DNA from: VRUE01 sp963718755
GTDB taxonomy: Bacteria > Actinomycetota > Thermoleophilia > Solirubrobacterales > 70-9
Direction of reading: 5' to 3'
DNA: 64,000 nt
Assembly (NCBI GenBank): GCA_963718755.1
Contig: OY970376.1
Location: forward strand, 1,550,001-1,614,000
A program made the position numbers and the translations under genes. The notes below the pieces were generated by a model that was not told the DNA's origin, did no database searches, and was given only the letters and a program-made list of their open reading frames with translations. The number at the start of each line of letters is the position of its first letter. The first letter of the stretch is position 1. Positions 10,191 to 17,852 of the stretch are shown in pieces.

Positions 10191-10315
10191 GGAGGGACTG
10201 GGGTGTCCGTCCATCTTGCTGGGTTTTTCGCCTGTGGCGTGGGAGGGCCGTCCGAGGGTGCCGATGGGGCGAAAAACAGGACGCCGCTGCGCCGGACGGA
10301 CACCCCAGTCCCTCC
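10191..10315. repeat. Palindromic element family A, copy 1
   Basis: A 125-bp element with perfect 22-bp inverted arms (10191-10212 and 10294-10315). Inside is a second stem gtttttcgcc/ggcgaaaaac. The central GTCCGAG and the right-hand block ggacgccgctgcg are the same in all three copies in the window (here, 17715-17837, 35418-35538). Arm sequences differ between copies but stay complementary. It fills most of the divergent purC/P450 intergenic region, so it is not simply a terminator. No coding sequence is evident inside. Confidence 0.85.
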
Positions 10316-10373
10316 ACTGCAGCGATCGCTCGCAGCTGCGCCAAGCGAGCGGGGTCTGCGAAGCTGTGATCGC

Positions 10374-11696
10374 ATGCTGCCCCCCGAACCCAAGAGCTCG
10401 CCGCTGGTTCAGACGCTGAGATGGTCGTTTCGGCCACTGCCGTTTATGCAGGAGTGCCGGGAGAAGTACGGCGATTCGTTCAGCGTCAAGTTCCTCACCT
10501 TCGAGCGGCCGATGGTGATGATCTCCGATCCCGCCGCGATCAAGGCTCTCTATACCGAGCGGTCGCATGGATTGCCGCCGGGGCGGGAGATCATCCTCAC
10601 CCCGGTGGTCGGGCCGCACTCGGTGCTGGTGATCGAGGGCTCGGATCACCTTGCCCATAGGAAACTGATGCTGCCCGCTTTCCACGGCGAGCGGATGCGC
10701 TCCTACGAGCCGATCGTCAGCGAGATCGTCGATGCCGAGATCGACTCCTGGCCGCTCGGCGAGGAGTTTGCGATCCACCCGCAGATGCAGGCGATGACGC
10801 TCGAGGTGATCCTGCGCGTCGTCTTCGGCGTCGCCGAGGGTCCGCGGCTGGAGCAGCTGCGCGTCGTGCTCACCGAAGTGCTGGAGGGGACCGCGTCCCC
10901 GTTCGCGCAGCTGATCGGCCTTGCCTCACGCCGCTTCGGTGGCCGTGGGCCATGGGCCAAATTCGAAACGCAGCTGAGAGCTGCCGACGATCTGCTCTAC
11001 GCGGAGATCGCCGAGCACCGCAAGCGCGACGATCTGGAGGAGCGCGACGACATCCTCTCCCAGTTGATGCAGGCCCGCTTCGAGGACGGTGGCGAGATGA
11101 GCGACGAGGACCTGCGCGACCAGCTGATGACGCTGCTGCTCGCCGGCCACGAGACGACCGCGACCGCCCTCGCCTGGACCTTCGACCTGCTGCTGCGCCA
11201 TCCGCGCGAGCTGGCGCGGTTGCGCGACTCGCTCGAGGCGGGGGAGGACGACTACCTGCGGGCGACGATCACCGAGTCGCTGCGCCTGCGCCCGGTGGTG
11301 CCGCTGGCCGGCCGCCGCCTCAGCAAGGAGCTCGTCGCCGACGGGCTCACCCTGCCCGCCGGCACCGACGTGACGCCGGCGATCTGGCTCGCCCACACCC
11401 GCGCCGACGCATACCCCGAGCCCTTTGCCTTCAAGCCCGAGCGCTTCCTCGAGGACGGTCCCGACACCTACGCCTGGATCCCCTTCGGCGGCGGCGTCCG
11501 CCGCTGCCTCGGCGCCGCCTTCGCCGAGTTCGAGATGCGGATCGTCCTGCGCGAGGTGCTGACCCGCTGCGACCTGCGCAAGGCGAACCCGCAGCCGGAG
11601 AAGATCGGCCGCCGCAACATCACCCTCTCGCCGAAGGACGGCACCCCGGTCGTCCTCACCGCGCGCCACCCGGCGCGCGAGCTAGTAGCCGCCTAG
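10374..11696 (+). CDS. Cytochrome P450
   Basis: A 440-residue soluble P450 monooxygenase. It has the I-helix oxygen-binding motif LLLAGHETTATAL, the K-helix ExxR as ESLRLRP, the meander PERF, and the heme loop FGGGVRRCLG with the ligand Cys near residue 378. The N-terminus (PLVQTLRWSFRPLPFMQECR) lacks a membrane anchor, as in bacterial P450s. It resembles the CYP102/110-like group that often acts on fatty or lipophilic substrates, an inference from motif style only. No ferredoxin or reductase gene is adjacent. Start ATG 10374 avoids an extension through repeat A1. Convergent with the winged-helix gene that follows. Confidence 0.95.
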   Translation: MLPPEPKSSPLVQTLRWSFRPLPFMQECREKYGDSFSVKFLTFERPMVMISDPAAIKALYTERSHGLPPGREIILTPVVGPHSVLVIEGSDHLAHRKLMLPAFHGERMRSYEPIVSEIVDAEIDSWPLGEEFAIHPQMQAMTLEVILRVVFGVAEGPRLEQLRVVLTEVLEGTASPFAQLIGLASRRFGGRGPWAKFETQLRAADDLLYAEIAEHRKRDDLEERDDILSQLMQARFEDGGEMSDEDLRDQLMTLLLAGHETTATALAWTFDLLLRHPRELARLRDSLEAGEDDYLRATITESLRLRPVVPLAGRRLSKELVADGLTLPAGTDVTPAIWLAHTRADAYPEPFAFKPERFLEDGPDTYAWIPFGGGVRRCLGAAFAEFEMRIVLREVLTRCDLRKANPQPEKIGRRNITLSPKDGTPVVLTARHPARELVAA

Positions 11697-11718
11697 CCCG
11701 ACTTAGAGGCCGCCCGCG

Positions 11719-12960
11719 TCACGGTGCTTTCGCCGTGTCCCTGGGCGATTCGAACGCGGTCAGGGCGAGCGTCGTGGTGATCGGCATCTCACCCGAGCTG
11801 GACATACGCCGTTTGGCGTCCTCCTGGGCCTTGAAGGCAAACGCGAACAGCGCATCGACGGCCGCGACGACTCTCTCCCAACCGAGCTGATCGAGCCGCA
11901 GGGGCCACCAGCTGAGGTGGCTGTCGGGGCGGGCGTCGAAGGTGCCTGCCCCAATCGCTTCGTTGACCTGTTCGGACAGCTGTTCGAAGGTTCGCCAGCT
12001 GTACGTCGTCTTGACCGAGTCCGGCACGTCGACCCACGTCTCGCTGTCGAAGATCGCTGGTCCGGTTGCACGGTAGAAGTGCTCGGTGGCCCCTCGGCGT
12101 CGCCCACCCGTCTTCTCGGCGACCTTCTGCAGCCAGCCGATTTCCGCCAGCGTCTTGAAGCGGCGGCGGATGCCACCGACGGAGGCTTCGCCGAACTGTT
12201 CGTGGAACTGCGCCGCACTCATCTCGTGCAGATTCGTCTCCGCGACGATCTTCAGGCAGAGCGGATCGGCGAACACCTTGGAAAGGCGCAGCGACAGGGG
12301 GATGGGGGAGTCCGGGCTCGTCGAGCTCGGGCCATCCCGTATTTCGCTTGCATCGCGGATGCGGCTGGGCGATTCGAACGCGGCCAAAGCCACCGTCGTG
12401 GGGAACAGACTCTCGCCGGAGCCGAGCACGCGGAGCCTGGCGTCAGCTTGCTCGTCGGCGAGGGATTCGAAGAGGGCGTCGACGTTGGCAACCAGCCGCT
12501 CCCAGCCGCGCCGGTCCAGCAAGAGCGGCGTCCAGCTCAGGTGGCGCTCGGGGCGACAGTCGAACGTCCCGGCCGTCAGCGCATCTCGGACTCGTTGCGC
12601 GAGCTGCCCGAAGTTTCTTCGGCTGTAGGCCGCCTGGACCGAGTGCGGCAGATGGGACCAGGTCTCGTTGTCGAGGACGGCAAGGTCTGTCGCCCGGTAG
12701 AAATGCTCGGTGCTGCCACGGCGGTGGCCTCCCGACTCGCTGCGGACGAACGTGAGCCAGTCGTGTTCGGCCAGCCTTTTGAAGTGACGGTCGACCCGGG
12801 GCACCGAGCCGCCGCCGAACTCCGCGTGGAACTCGCTCGGGCTCATTTCACGTATGAAGAGCTCGCACACGATTTGTTCTCGGAGCGGATCGGCGAACAG
12901 GACGCCCATGCGCCGCAGGAGGGACTCCTGAGATTGGGTGCCTATCTGAACTTCGGTCAT
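11719..12960 (-). CDS. Internally duplicated winged-helix regulator-like protein
   Basis: A 413-residue protein made of two similar halves of about 185 residues (about 12-200 and 225-410). Each half has an ArsR/PadR-like winged-helix start (VLFADPLREQIVCEL; KVFADPLCLKIVAET) and then matching blocks such as RRRGATEHFYRAT, HLSWTPLLL/HLSWWPLRL and a closing ALTAFESP. So two DNA-binding wings and two helical segments lie in one chain, as in a single-chain dimer. Start ATG 12960 follows a clear GGAGG. The target and signal are unknown. It lies beside a P450, which it might control. Confidence 0.75.
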   Translation of the reverse strand: MTEVQIGTQSQESLLRRMGVLFADPLREQIVCELFIREMSPSEFHAEFGGGSVPRVDRHFKRLAEHDWLTFVRSESGGHRRGSTEHFYRATDLAVLDNETWSHLPHSVQAAYSRRNFGQLAQRVRDALTAGTFDCRPERHLSWTPLLLDRRGWERLVANVDALFESLADEQADARLRVLGSGESLFPTTVALAAFESPSRIRDASEIRDGPSSTSPDSPIPLSLRLSKVFADPLCLKIVAETNLHEMSAAQFHEQFGEASVGGIRRRFKTLAEIGWLQKVAEKTGGRRRGATEHFYRATGPAIFDSETWVDVPDSVKTTYSWRTFEQLSEQVNEAIGAGTFDARPDSHLSWWPLRLDQLGWERVVAAVDALFAFAFKAQEDAKRRMSSSGEMPITTTLALTAFESPRDTAKAP

Positions 12961-13156
12961 GCAAAGTCCTCCGAGTGCTCTCAACTAACTGAACACCTGG
13001 AGTCTATGCAGTTACGAACCCCGTTCCCGGATTGGGCCTAGCTACCGTCTCCAAGTTCCCTTAGTAAATGGAAGGGGGTGAGGAGATGAGGCTCGCAGCG
13101 ACCCAGTCGGCTCTGCCAGTGCTGTCCATTACGAAGTCCGGTTGATCAGTTGAAGC

Positions 13157-13201
13157 GGCACGAGCTGGGCTTCCGGCGTTTGGCGGGGCCCAGCTCGGTG
13201 C
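13157..13201. repeat. Hairpin and one copy of a 15-bp direct repeat
   Basis: A 10-bp perfect stem (13161-13170 with 13188-13197) extends to about 14 bp with one bulge. No T-tract follows. The right arm contains ggcggggcccagctc (13182-13196), repeated exactly at 14270-14284 on the far side of the GST-like and vapBC genes. The preceding 12961-13156 holds no convincing gene, only a 19-codon frame from ATG 13086. Confidence 0.5.
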
Positions 13202-13221
13202 CGGCGCACTCGGACTCGGGA

Positions 13222-13530
13222 TCAGCTGCCTGATCTCGTCGCATCCTGCGCGGCAGGATGCTCGCCGGCCCAGCGGGCGATCGTGCCCGAGCCGGAGATG
13301 ACCTCGCCGTCGTCGAGGACGAGGATCGGCACCTCGTTGGTGCCGCTCAGCTTCCTCACCTCGGCCCGCTCGTCGTCGCGGCCGCCCCAGGTCCAGGGCA
13401 TCAGCCGGTAGCCGCCGACGACTCGCAGCTCGTACGCGTACCCGGCAGCATCGAGCGCCTTCCCCGCCTTCGCGCAGGGGTGCGCGAATCCCGGCCCAAA
13501 TTTCTTCTGCCCACAGGTGTAGAGGACCAT
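13222..13530 (-). CDS. Glutathione S-transferase N-domain / glutaredoxin-like protein
   Basis: A 102-residue thioredoxin-fold protein. It starts MVLYTCGQKK, has the cis-Pro region NEVPILVLDDGEVISGSG near residues 65-82 and ends shortly after WAGEH. This matches the stand-alone GST_N/glutaredoxin-like domain, without the helical C-domain of full GSTs. Cys6 could be a redox residue, and a second Cys follows at about residue 19. Role is probably thiol redox or detoxification; substrate unknown. It is divergent from the vapBC module. Confidence 0.7.
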   Translation of the reverse strand: MVLYTCGQKKFGPGFAHPCAKAGKALDAAGYAYELRVVGGYRLMPWTWGGRDDERAEVRKLSGTNEVPILVLDDGEVISGSGTIARWAGEHPAAQDATRSGS

Positions 13531-13567
13531 CGGCGGATCCTACTCGGCCATTGCCATTCGACGCAGA

Positions 13568-13583
13568 TGCTACGCTCGTAGCA
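13568..13583. promoter_or_regulatory. Operator palindrome of the vapBC module
   Basis: The perfect palindrome tgctacg-ct-cgtagca ends 2 nt before the antitoxin start codon. VapB/Phd antitoxins autoregulate by binding palindromes over the promoter, so this is the likely site. The short distance to ATG suggests a leaderless or near-leaderless transcript. Confidence 0.6.
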
Positions 13584-13585
13584 CA

Positions 13586-13852
13586 ATGATGGAAGTTGCG
13601 ACCAGAGAGCTGAGAAACGACACCGCCGGTGTGTTGCGTCGGGTTGAGGCTGGCGAGACCGTGGTTATCACCGTGCGGGGAAAGCCCGTCGCGGATCTGA
13701 TTCCGCATCGTCGCGACGAGCCTCGCTGGATGCCGCGCGAGGAACTCATCGAGCTGCTGAAGACCCATTCCGCCGATCCCGGCCTGCGCGACGATCTGGA
13801 GCGCATCGCGGGGGAAACGACCGACGAAGACGGCCTGGACCAACTGTGGTGA
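13586..13852 (+). CDS. Phd/YefM-type antitoxin of a VapBC module
   Basis: An 88-residue antitoxin. The N-terminal Phd/YefM fold (EVATRELRNDTAGVLRRV, then GETVVITVRGKPVADLIP) binds DNA and dimerises. The acidic C-terminal tail would wrap and block the PIN toxin encoded next. It overlaps the toxin gene by 4 bases (GTGA). A 16-bp palindrome just upstream is the likely binding site for autorepression. The pair sits in a patch between two blocks of purine genes. Confidence 0.9.
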   Translation: MMEVATRELRNDTAGVLRRVEAGETVVITVRGKPVADLIPHRRDEPRWMPREELIELLKTHSADPGLRDDLERIAGETTDEDGLDQLW

Positions 13853-14259
13853 GCAGCCAGGAAAATTCTCTAGGCCTCCTCGATACGTCGGTTCTCATCG
13901 CACTTGAGAGCGGTAGGTCGCTTCGCACTGAGGCGATGCCCGAGACTTTCGCGATCTCAGTGGTGACGAAGGCAGAGTTACGGGTCGGCATCTTCGCCGC
14001 AGAGAACGTCGAGACACGCGACCGGCGGTTGGTGACTTTTGAGCTCGCGAACCGCATCGTCTCGCTCCCAGTCGATGGGCCCGTAGCCAGGGCGTGGTCG
14101 CAGATGCGCGCCTATATGCGCGCTTCCGGAAAGAGAGTCAGGATCAACGACATGTGGATCGCCGCCACCGCGGCCGCGCACGAAATACCTGTCGTCACCC
14201 AGGACGCCGACTTCGACGCCCTCAACGGCGTCGCCGGCCTGACCGTGATCCCGGTCTAG
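13849..14259 (+). CDS. VapC-type PIN-domain ribonuclease toxin
   Basis: A 136-residue PIN toxin that would cleave RNA when freed from its antitoxin. Conserved acidic residues lie in LLDTSVLIALE near residue 12, KAELRVG near 45, NDMWIAATA near 100 and TQDADFDAL near 118, giving the four-acid metal site. The start GTG 13849 overlaps the antitoxin stop; GTG 13846 is also possible. The target RNA is unknown. The module appears intact. Confidence 0.9.
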   Translation: MSSQENSLGLLDTSVLIALESGRSLRTEAMPETFAISVVTKAELRVGIFAAENVETRDRRLVTFELANRIVSLPVDGPVARAWSQMRAYMRASGKRVRINDMWIAATAAAHEIPVVTQDADFDALNGVAGLTVIPV

Positions 14260-14282
14260 CACTCGTCTCGGCGGGGCCCAGC

Positions 14283-15566
14283 TCAGCCGCGCAGCGCTTC
14301 GAGCCGCTCGAGGATCGTCGGGATGTGGCCGAGGTAGGCGTCGTAGTCGAAGACCGCATCGAGGTCTAGCTCGGGGGCGGCCTCGGCGAGCAGCTCGCGG
14401 AAGTGGGTGCCGGTGTCCCAGGCGCGCTGGGCGTTCTCCTGGACGACCCGGTAGGCGTCGTCGCGGGTGAGGCCGGACTCGACCAGGGCGGTCAGGGCGC
14501 GCTGGCTGAAGAGGGCGCCGTGCGTCAGCTCCAGGTTCTCCACCATGCGGTCGGTGCGGATCGTCATCTCCGCTGCGACCTTCGCCGCCAGGTCCTGCAT
14601 GTAGTCGAGGCCGATCGTCGCGTCGGGCAGGATCACCCGCTCGGCGCCGGAGTGGGAGATGTCGCGCTCGTGCCAGAGGGCGACGTTCTCGAGGCCGGTC
14701 TGGGCGTAGCCCCGCAGCACGCGGGCCAGGCCGGTGATCCGCTCAGTGCGGATCGGGTTGCGCTTGTGCGGCATCGCCGAGGAGCCCTTCTGACCGGCGC
14801 CGAACGGCTCCTCGACCTCGCGCACCTCGGTGCGCTGCAGGTTGCGGACCTCGGTCGCGAAGCGCTCGAGGCCGGCGCCGGCGATCGCGATCCGCGAGGT
14901 CAGCACGGCGTGGCGGTCACGCGGCACGACCTGGGTGGCGACGTCCTCGCGCTGCAGCCCCAGCCGCTCCATCACCCGTGCCTCGACCGCGGGCGGCACC
15001 GAAGCGTAGGTGCCGACCGCCCCGGAGAGCTTGCCGAAGCGCAGCTGCTCGAAGGCGTCGGTCAGGCGACCGAGGTTGCGGTCGGCCTCGAAAGCAAAGC
15101 CCGCGAGGCGCAGGCCGAAGGTGGTCGGCTCGGCGTGGACGCCGTGGGTGCGGCCGACGCAGAGCGTGTCGCGGTGCTCGAGCGCCCGCTCGATCAGGGC
15201 GTCGCGGTAGGCACGCGCGGAGGCGAGGACGACCTCGCCCGCCTGGCCCAGCTGCAGCGCCAGCGCCGTGTCGAGCACGTCGGATGAGGTGAGCCCGTAG
15301 TGGACCCAGCGCCCGTGCTCGCCGACCGACTGGGCGACGACGTCGACGAAGGCGGCGACGTCGTGATCGGTGACCCGCTCGCGCTCGTTGACCGCCTCGA
15401 CCGTGAACGCCGCATTGGCGCGGGCGGCCTCCGCCGCCTCGGCTGGAACCGCACCCTCCTCGGCCCAGGCCTCGGTCGCCGCCAGCTCGACCTCGAGCCA
15501 GCACTCGAGCTTGCGCTGTTGGGACCAGACTTGGCCGATCTCGGGACGGGTGTAGCGGGAGATCAT
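14283..15566 (-). CDS. purB: Adenylosuccinate lyase PurB
   Basis: A 427-residue fumarase-superfamily lyase. It cleaves SAICAR to AICAR and adenylosuccinate to AMP. The signature loop GSSAMPHKRNP (around residues 260-270) and the catalytic His region in TSSDVLDTA and GRTHGVHAEPTTFG are clear. The start ATG 15566 gives ISRYTRPEIG, matching the family. It is the last gene of the GYD-purD-purE-purB group, with 10 nt to purE. Its stop codon lies inside one copy of a 15-bp direct repeat shared with 13182. Confidence 0.97.
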   Translation of the reverse strand: MISRYTRPEIGQVWSQQRKLECWLEVELAATEAWAEEGAVPAEAAEAARANAAFTVEAVNERERVTDHDVAAFVDVVAQSVGEHGRWVHYGLTSSDVLDTALALQLGQAGEVVLASARAYRDALIERALEHRDTLCVGRTHGVHAEPTTFGLRLAGFAFEADRNLGRLTDAFEQLRFGKLSGAVGTYASVPPAVEARVMERLGLQREDVATQVVPRDRHAVLTSRIAIAGAGLERFATEVRNLQRTEVREVEEPFGAGQKGSSAMPHKRNPIRTERITGLARVLRGYAQTGLENVALWHERDISHSGAERVILPDATIGLDYMQDLAAKVAAEMTIRTDRMVENLELTHGALFSQRALTALVESGLTRDDAYRVVQENAQRAWDTGTHFRELLAEAAPELDLDAVFDYDAYLGHIPTILERLEALRG

Positions 15567-15576
15567 TCGCCGACGG

Positions 15577-16059
15577 CTAGCAGTTGATGATCCGGATCGC
15601 GAGCAAGCCGGCGTTCTTCGCCCCGTCGACGGCGACGCAGGCAACCGGCACGCCGGGCGGCATCTGCACCGCCGAGAGCAGGGCGTCGAGCCCGCCGAGG
15701 CTCTTGCCGAGGATCGGCACGCCGATCACGGGCAGGTCGGTGTGGGCGGCGGCGACACCGGGCAGCGCGGCCGACATCCCCGCCCCGGCGATGATCGCCC
15801 TCAAGCCGCGCATGCGGGCGCTGTGGCAGTACTCGCGGACCAGCTCGGGGTCGCGGTGGGCGCTCATCACGCGGACCTCGTAGCGAATGCCCGCTTCCTG
15901 CAGCGCGGTCCCCGCGGGCTGCATCTTGGGCTTGTCGCTTTTCGAGCCCATGATGATCCCGACGTGGGGCTCGTCGACGTCGATTTCCTCGAACGCCTCC
16001 TCCACCTCGGGCATCGTCGTCGGCGCGGCCGGCTGCGGCTCCTCTGAGATCTCGCTCAT
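15577..16059 (-). CDS. purE: N5-CAIR mutase PurE
   Basis: A 160-residue class-I PurE that converts N5-CAIR to CAIR. It shows GIIMGSKSDKP, the SAHRDPE loop with the catalytic His, and the Gly-rich AGAGMSAALPGVAAAHT. An acidic N-terminal extension of about 32 residues precedes the core and is absent from most PurE proteins. The SAHRTP loop usually seen is SAHRDP here. Start ATG 16059 follows an AGAGAGG-like site. No purK is visible in the window. Confidence 0.96.
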   Translation of the reverse strand: MSEISEEPQPAAPTTMPEVEEAFEEIDVDEPHVGIIMGSKSDKPKMQPAGTALQEAGIRYEVRVMSAHRDPELVREYCHSARMRGLRAIIAGAGMSAALPGVAAAHTDLPVIGVPILGKSLGGLDALLSAVQMPPGVPVACVAVDGAKNAGLLAIRIINC

Positions 16060-16084
16060 CGCTTCCTCTCTGGGTTGTTCTAGG

Positions 16085-17359
16085 TCAACTGGGTACCCGC
16101 TCGACCGCACGGGCGGCGATGTCGGAGCGGATCTGCATTCCGTCGAAGGAGATCCGGCTCGCCGCATCGTACGCACGATCGCGCGCCGCGGCGGGGGTGG
16201 AGCCCAGCGCCGTCAGGTTGAGGACGCGACCGCCCGCGGTGACGATCTCGCCCCCTTCCGCGGCGGTGCCGGCGTGAGTCACCTCGGCCAGCTCGGACGC
16301 AGCCTCGAGACCGCTGATCACGTCGCCCTTCGAGGACGACTCCGGGTAGCCGGCGGAGGCCAGGACCAAGGTCACCGCCCAGTCCTCGCCGAACTCGGCC
16401 TCGGCGCCGGCCAGCCCGCCCGGCTCGCGCGCCGCCAGGCAGAGGTCGAGCAGGTCGGAGCGCAGGCGCGGCAGCACCGCCTGGGTCTCGGGGTCGCCGA
16501 AACGGGTGTTGAACTCGAGCACCTTGGGACCGTCCGGGCCGACCATCAGGCCGGCGTAGAGGACGCCGTGGAAGGGGACGCCGCGAGCCGCCATCGCGGC
16601 GACGACTGGCCGGTGCACCGCGTCGACGATCTCCTCGACCTCGACCGGGCCGAAGCCCGGCACCGGCGAGTAGCTGCCCATGCCGCCGGTATTGGGACCC
16701 TCGTCGCCGTCGAAGATCCGCTTGTAGTCCTGCGCCGGCGCCAGCGGCACGACGTTCTCGCCGTCGCAGAGGGCGAGCAGCGAGAGCTCTTCGCCCTCGA
16801 GGAACTCCTCCAGGACGACGGGCGTATCTCCAAAGCGCCGCTCGCCGAAGAAAATCTCAATCGCGTCACGGGCCGAGGCTTCGGACTCACAGATGATCAC
16901 GCCCTTGCCGGCCGCGAGGCCGTCGGCCTTGAGCACCGCCGGGTAAGCGGCGCTCGCGATGTGCTCGAGTGCCTCCTCGCGGCTATGCAGGAGGACGTGC
17001 GAGGCGGTCGGCACCCCGGCCTCCTTCATCAGCTCCTTGGCGAAGGCCTTCGAGCCCTCCAGCTCAGCCGCAGCGCCGCTAGGCCCAAAGGCCGCGATCC
17101 CGGCCTCCTCCAACGCATCCACCACGCCGGCGACCAGCGCCGCCTCCGGACCAACGGCGACCAGATCGACGCCGCGCTCCTGCGCCACAGCCACGATTGC
17201 CTCGACATCATCAGCCCCGACCCCCGGCAGGCACTCAGCATCAACAGCGATCCCAGCATTGCCAGGAGCACAGAGCAATTCAGGAGAGTGGCGCGACCGA
17301 GCAAAAGCCCGCACCATCGCGTGCTCCCGCCCACCTCCCCCTACAACCAGGACTCGCAA
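16085..17359 (-). CDS. purD: Phosphoribosylamine-glycine ligase PurD (GARS)
   Basis: A 424-residue ATP-grasp enzyme joining glycine to phosphoribosylamine. The N-terminus MRVLVVGGGGREHA, the ATP-grasp loop KADGLAAGKGVIIC, and GPNTGGMGSYSPVPG and EFNTRFGDPETQ are all present. Full length. It follows the small GYD-domain gene by 9 nt and precedes purE by 25 nt, so GYD-purD-purE-purB looks like one transcript. Confidence 0.97.
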   Translation of the reverse strand: MRVLVVGGGGREHAMVRAFARSRHSPELLCAPGNAGIAVDAECLPGVGADDVEAIVAVAQERGVDLVAVGPEAALVAGVVDALEEAGIAAFGPSGAAAELEGSKAFAKELMKEAGVPTASHVLLHSREEALEHIASAAYPAVLKADGLAAGKGVIICESEASARDAIEIFFGERRFGDTPVVLEEFLEGEELSLLALCDGENVVPLAPAQDYKRIFDGDEGPNTGGMGSYSPVPGFGPVEVEEIVDAVHRPVVAAMAARGVPFHGVLYAGLMVGPDGPKVLEFNTRFGDPETQAVLPRLRSDLLDLCLAAREPGGLAGAEAEFGEDWAVTLVLASAGYPESSSKGDVISGLEAASELAEVTHAGTAAEGGEIVTAGGRVLNLTALGSTPAAARDRAYDAASRISFDGMQIRSDIAARAVERVPS

Positions 17360-17368
17360 GCTTGTGAC

Positions 17369-17650
17369 CTAAAGCGAGCTGGCCAGCACATCCGCCGGCA
17401 TCGCCGTAAGCGTCTGGCTAGTCATCGTCCCGCGCGAACCAAGCTCGACCGAAACCTTCGCCATCGTCTTCTCGTCAGGAGCCTCAACGATCGTGACGAA
17501 GTCGTACTGCCCCAGCGTCGCGTACTGGGCCTGCACTTTCGCCCCAATCTGTTCGACCTCCTTGTTCACCTCAGCAACCCGTCCAGGATTGTTCTTCAGC
17601 GTCCGAACACCCTCGGCGGTCAAATTCGTAAGCATCACGTAAGTGGGCAT
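17369..17650 (-). CDS. GYD-domain protein
   Basis: A 93-residue protein of the GYD family. It opens MPTYVMLTNLTAEGVRTLK and has the family motif as GQYDFVTIVEAPDE. Such proteins are small ferredoxin-like folds, function unknown, common beside metabolic genes in Actinobacteria. It is the first gene of the purD-purE-purB group, with a good AAGGAG site before ATG 17650. No purine riboswitch is recognisable in the short leader. Confidence 0.88.
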   Translation of the reverse strand: MPTYVMLTNLTAEGVRTLKNNPGRVAEVNKEVEQIGAKVQAQYATLGQYDFVTIVEAPDEKTMAKVSVELGSRGTMTSQTLTAMPADVLASSL

Positions 17651-17714
17651 CGCACTCTCCTTCTTTGTGCTTCAGCGGGGAGATTCGAGCCTACGTTAAT
17701 CACGCCGGTTGGGG

Positions 17715-17837
17715 AAGGGGGATGGGGTGTCCCTCCTGCTTGCTGGGTTTTTCGCCTCAGACTGTGCGGCTGTCCGAGATTGTGATTGGGGCGAAAAAGA
17801 GGACGCCGCTGCGCAGGAGGGACACCCCATCCCCCTT
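17715..17837. repeat. Palindromic element family A, copy 2
   Basis: Perfect 25-bp arms at 17715-17739 and 17813-17837, with an inner stem tttttcgcc/ggcgaaaaa, the conserved GTCCGAG centre and the ggacgccgctgcg block. Lies between the GYD gene start and the transglycosylase stop, both on the minus strand. Arm bases differ from copies 1 and 3 with matching changes on the opposite arm. Confidence 0.85.
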
Positions 17838-17852
17838 TCGCGAGCGTCGGTC

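Noticed and set aside
13061..13843. 260-codon minus-strand frame over the vapB region
   Set aside because: Spans the vapB gene antisense and the GST-like gene out of frame; no domain.
17651..17714. Purine riboswitch in the purD leader
   Set aside because: The leader is short with no recognisable purine aptamer core.
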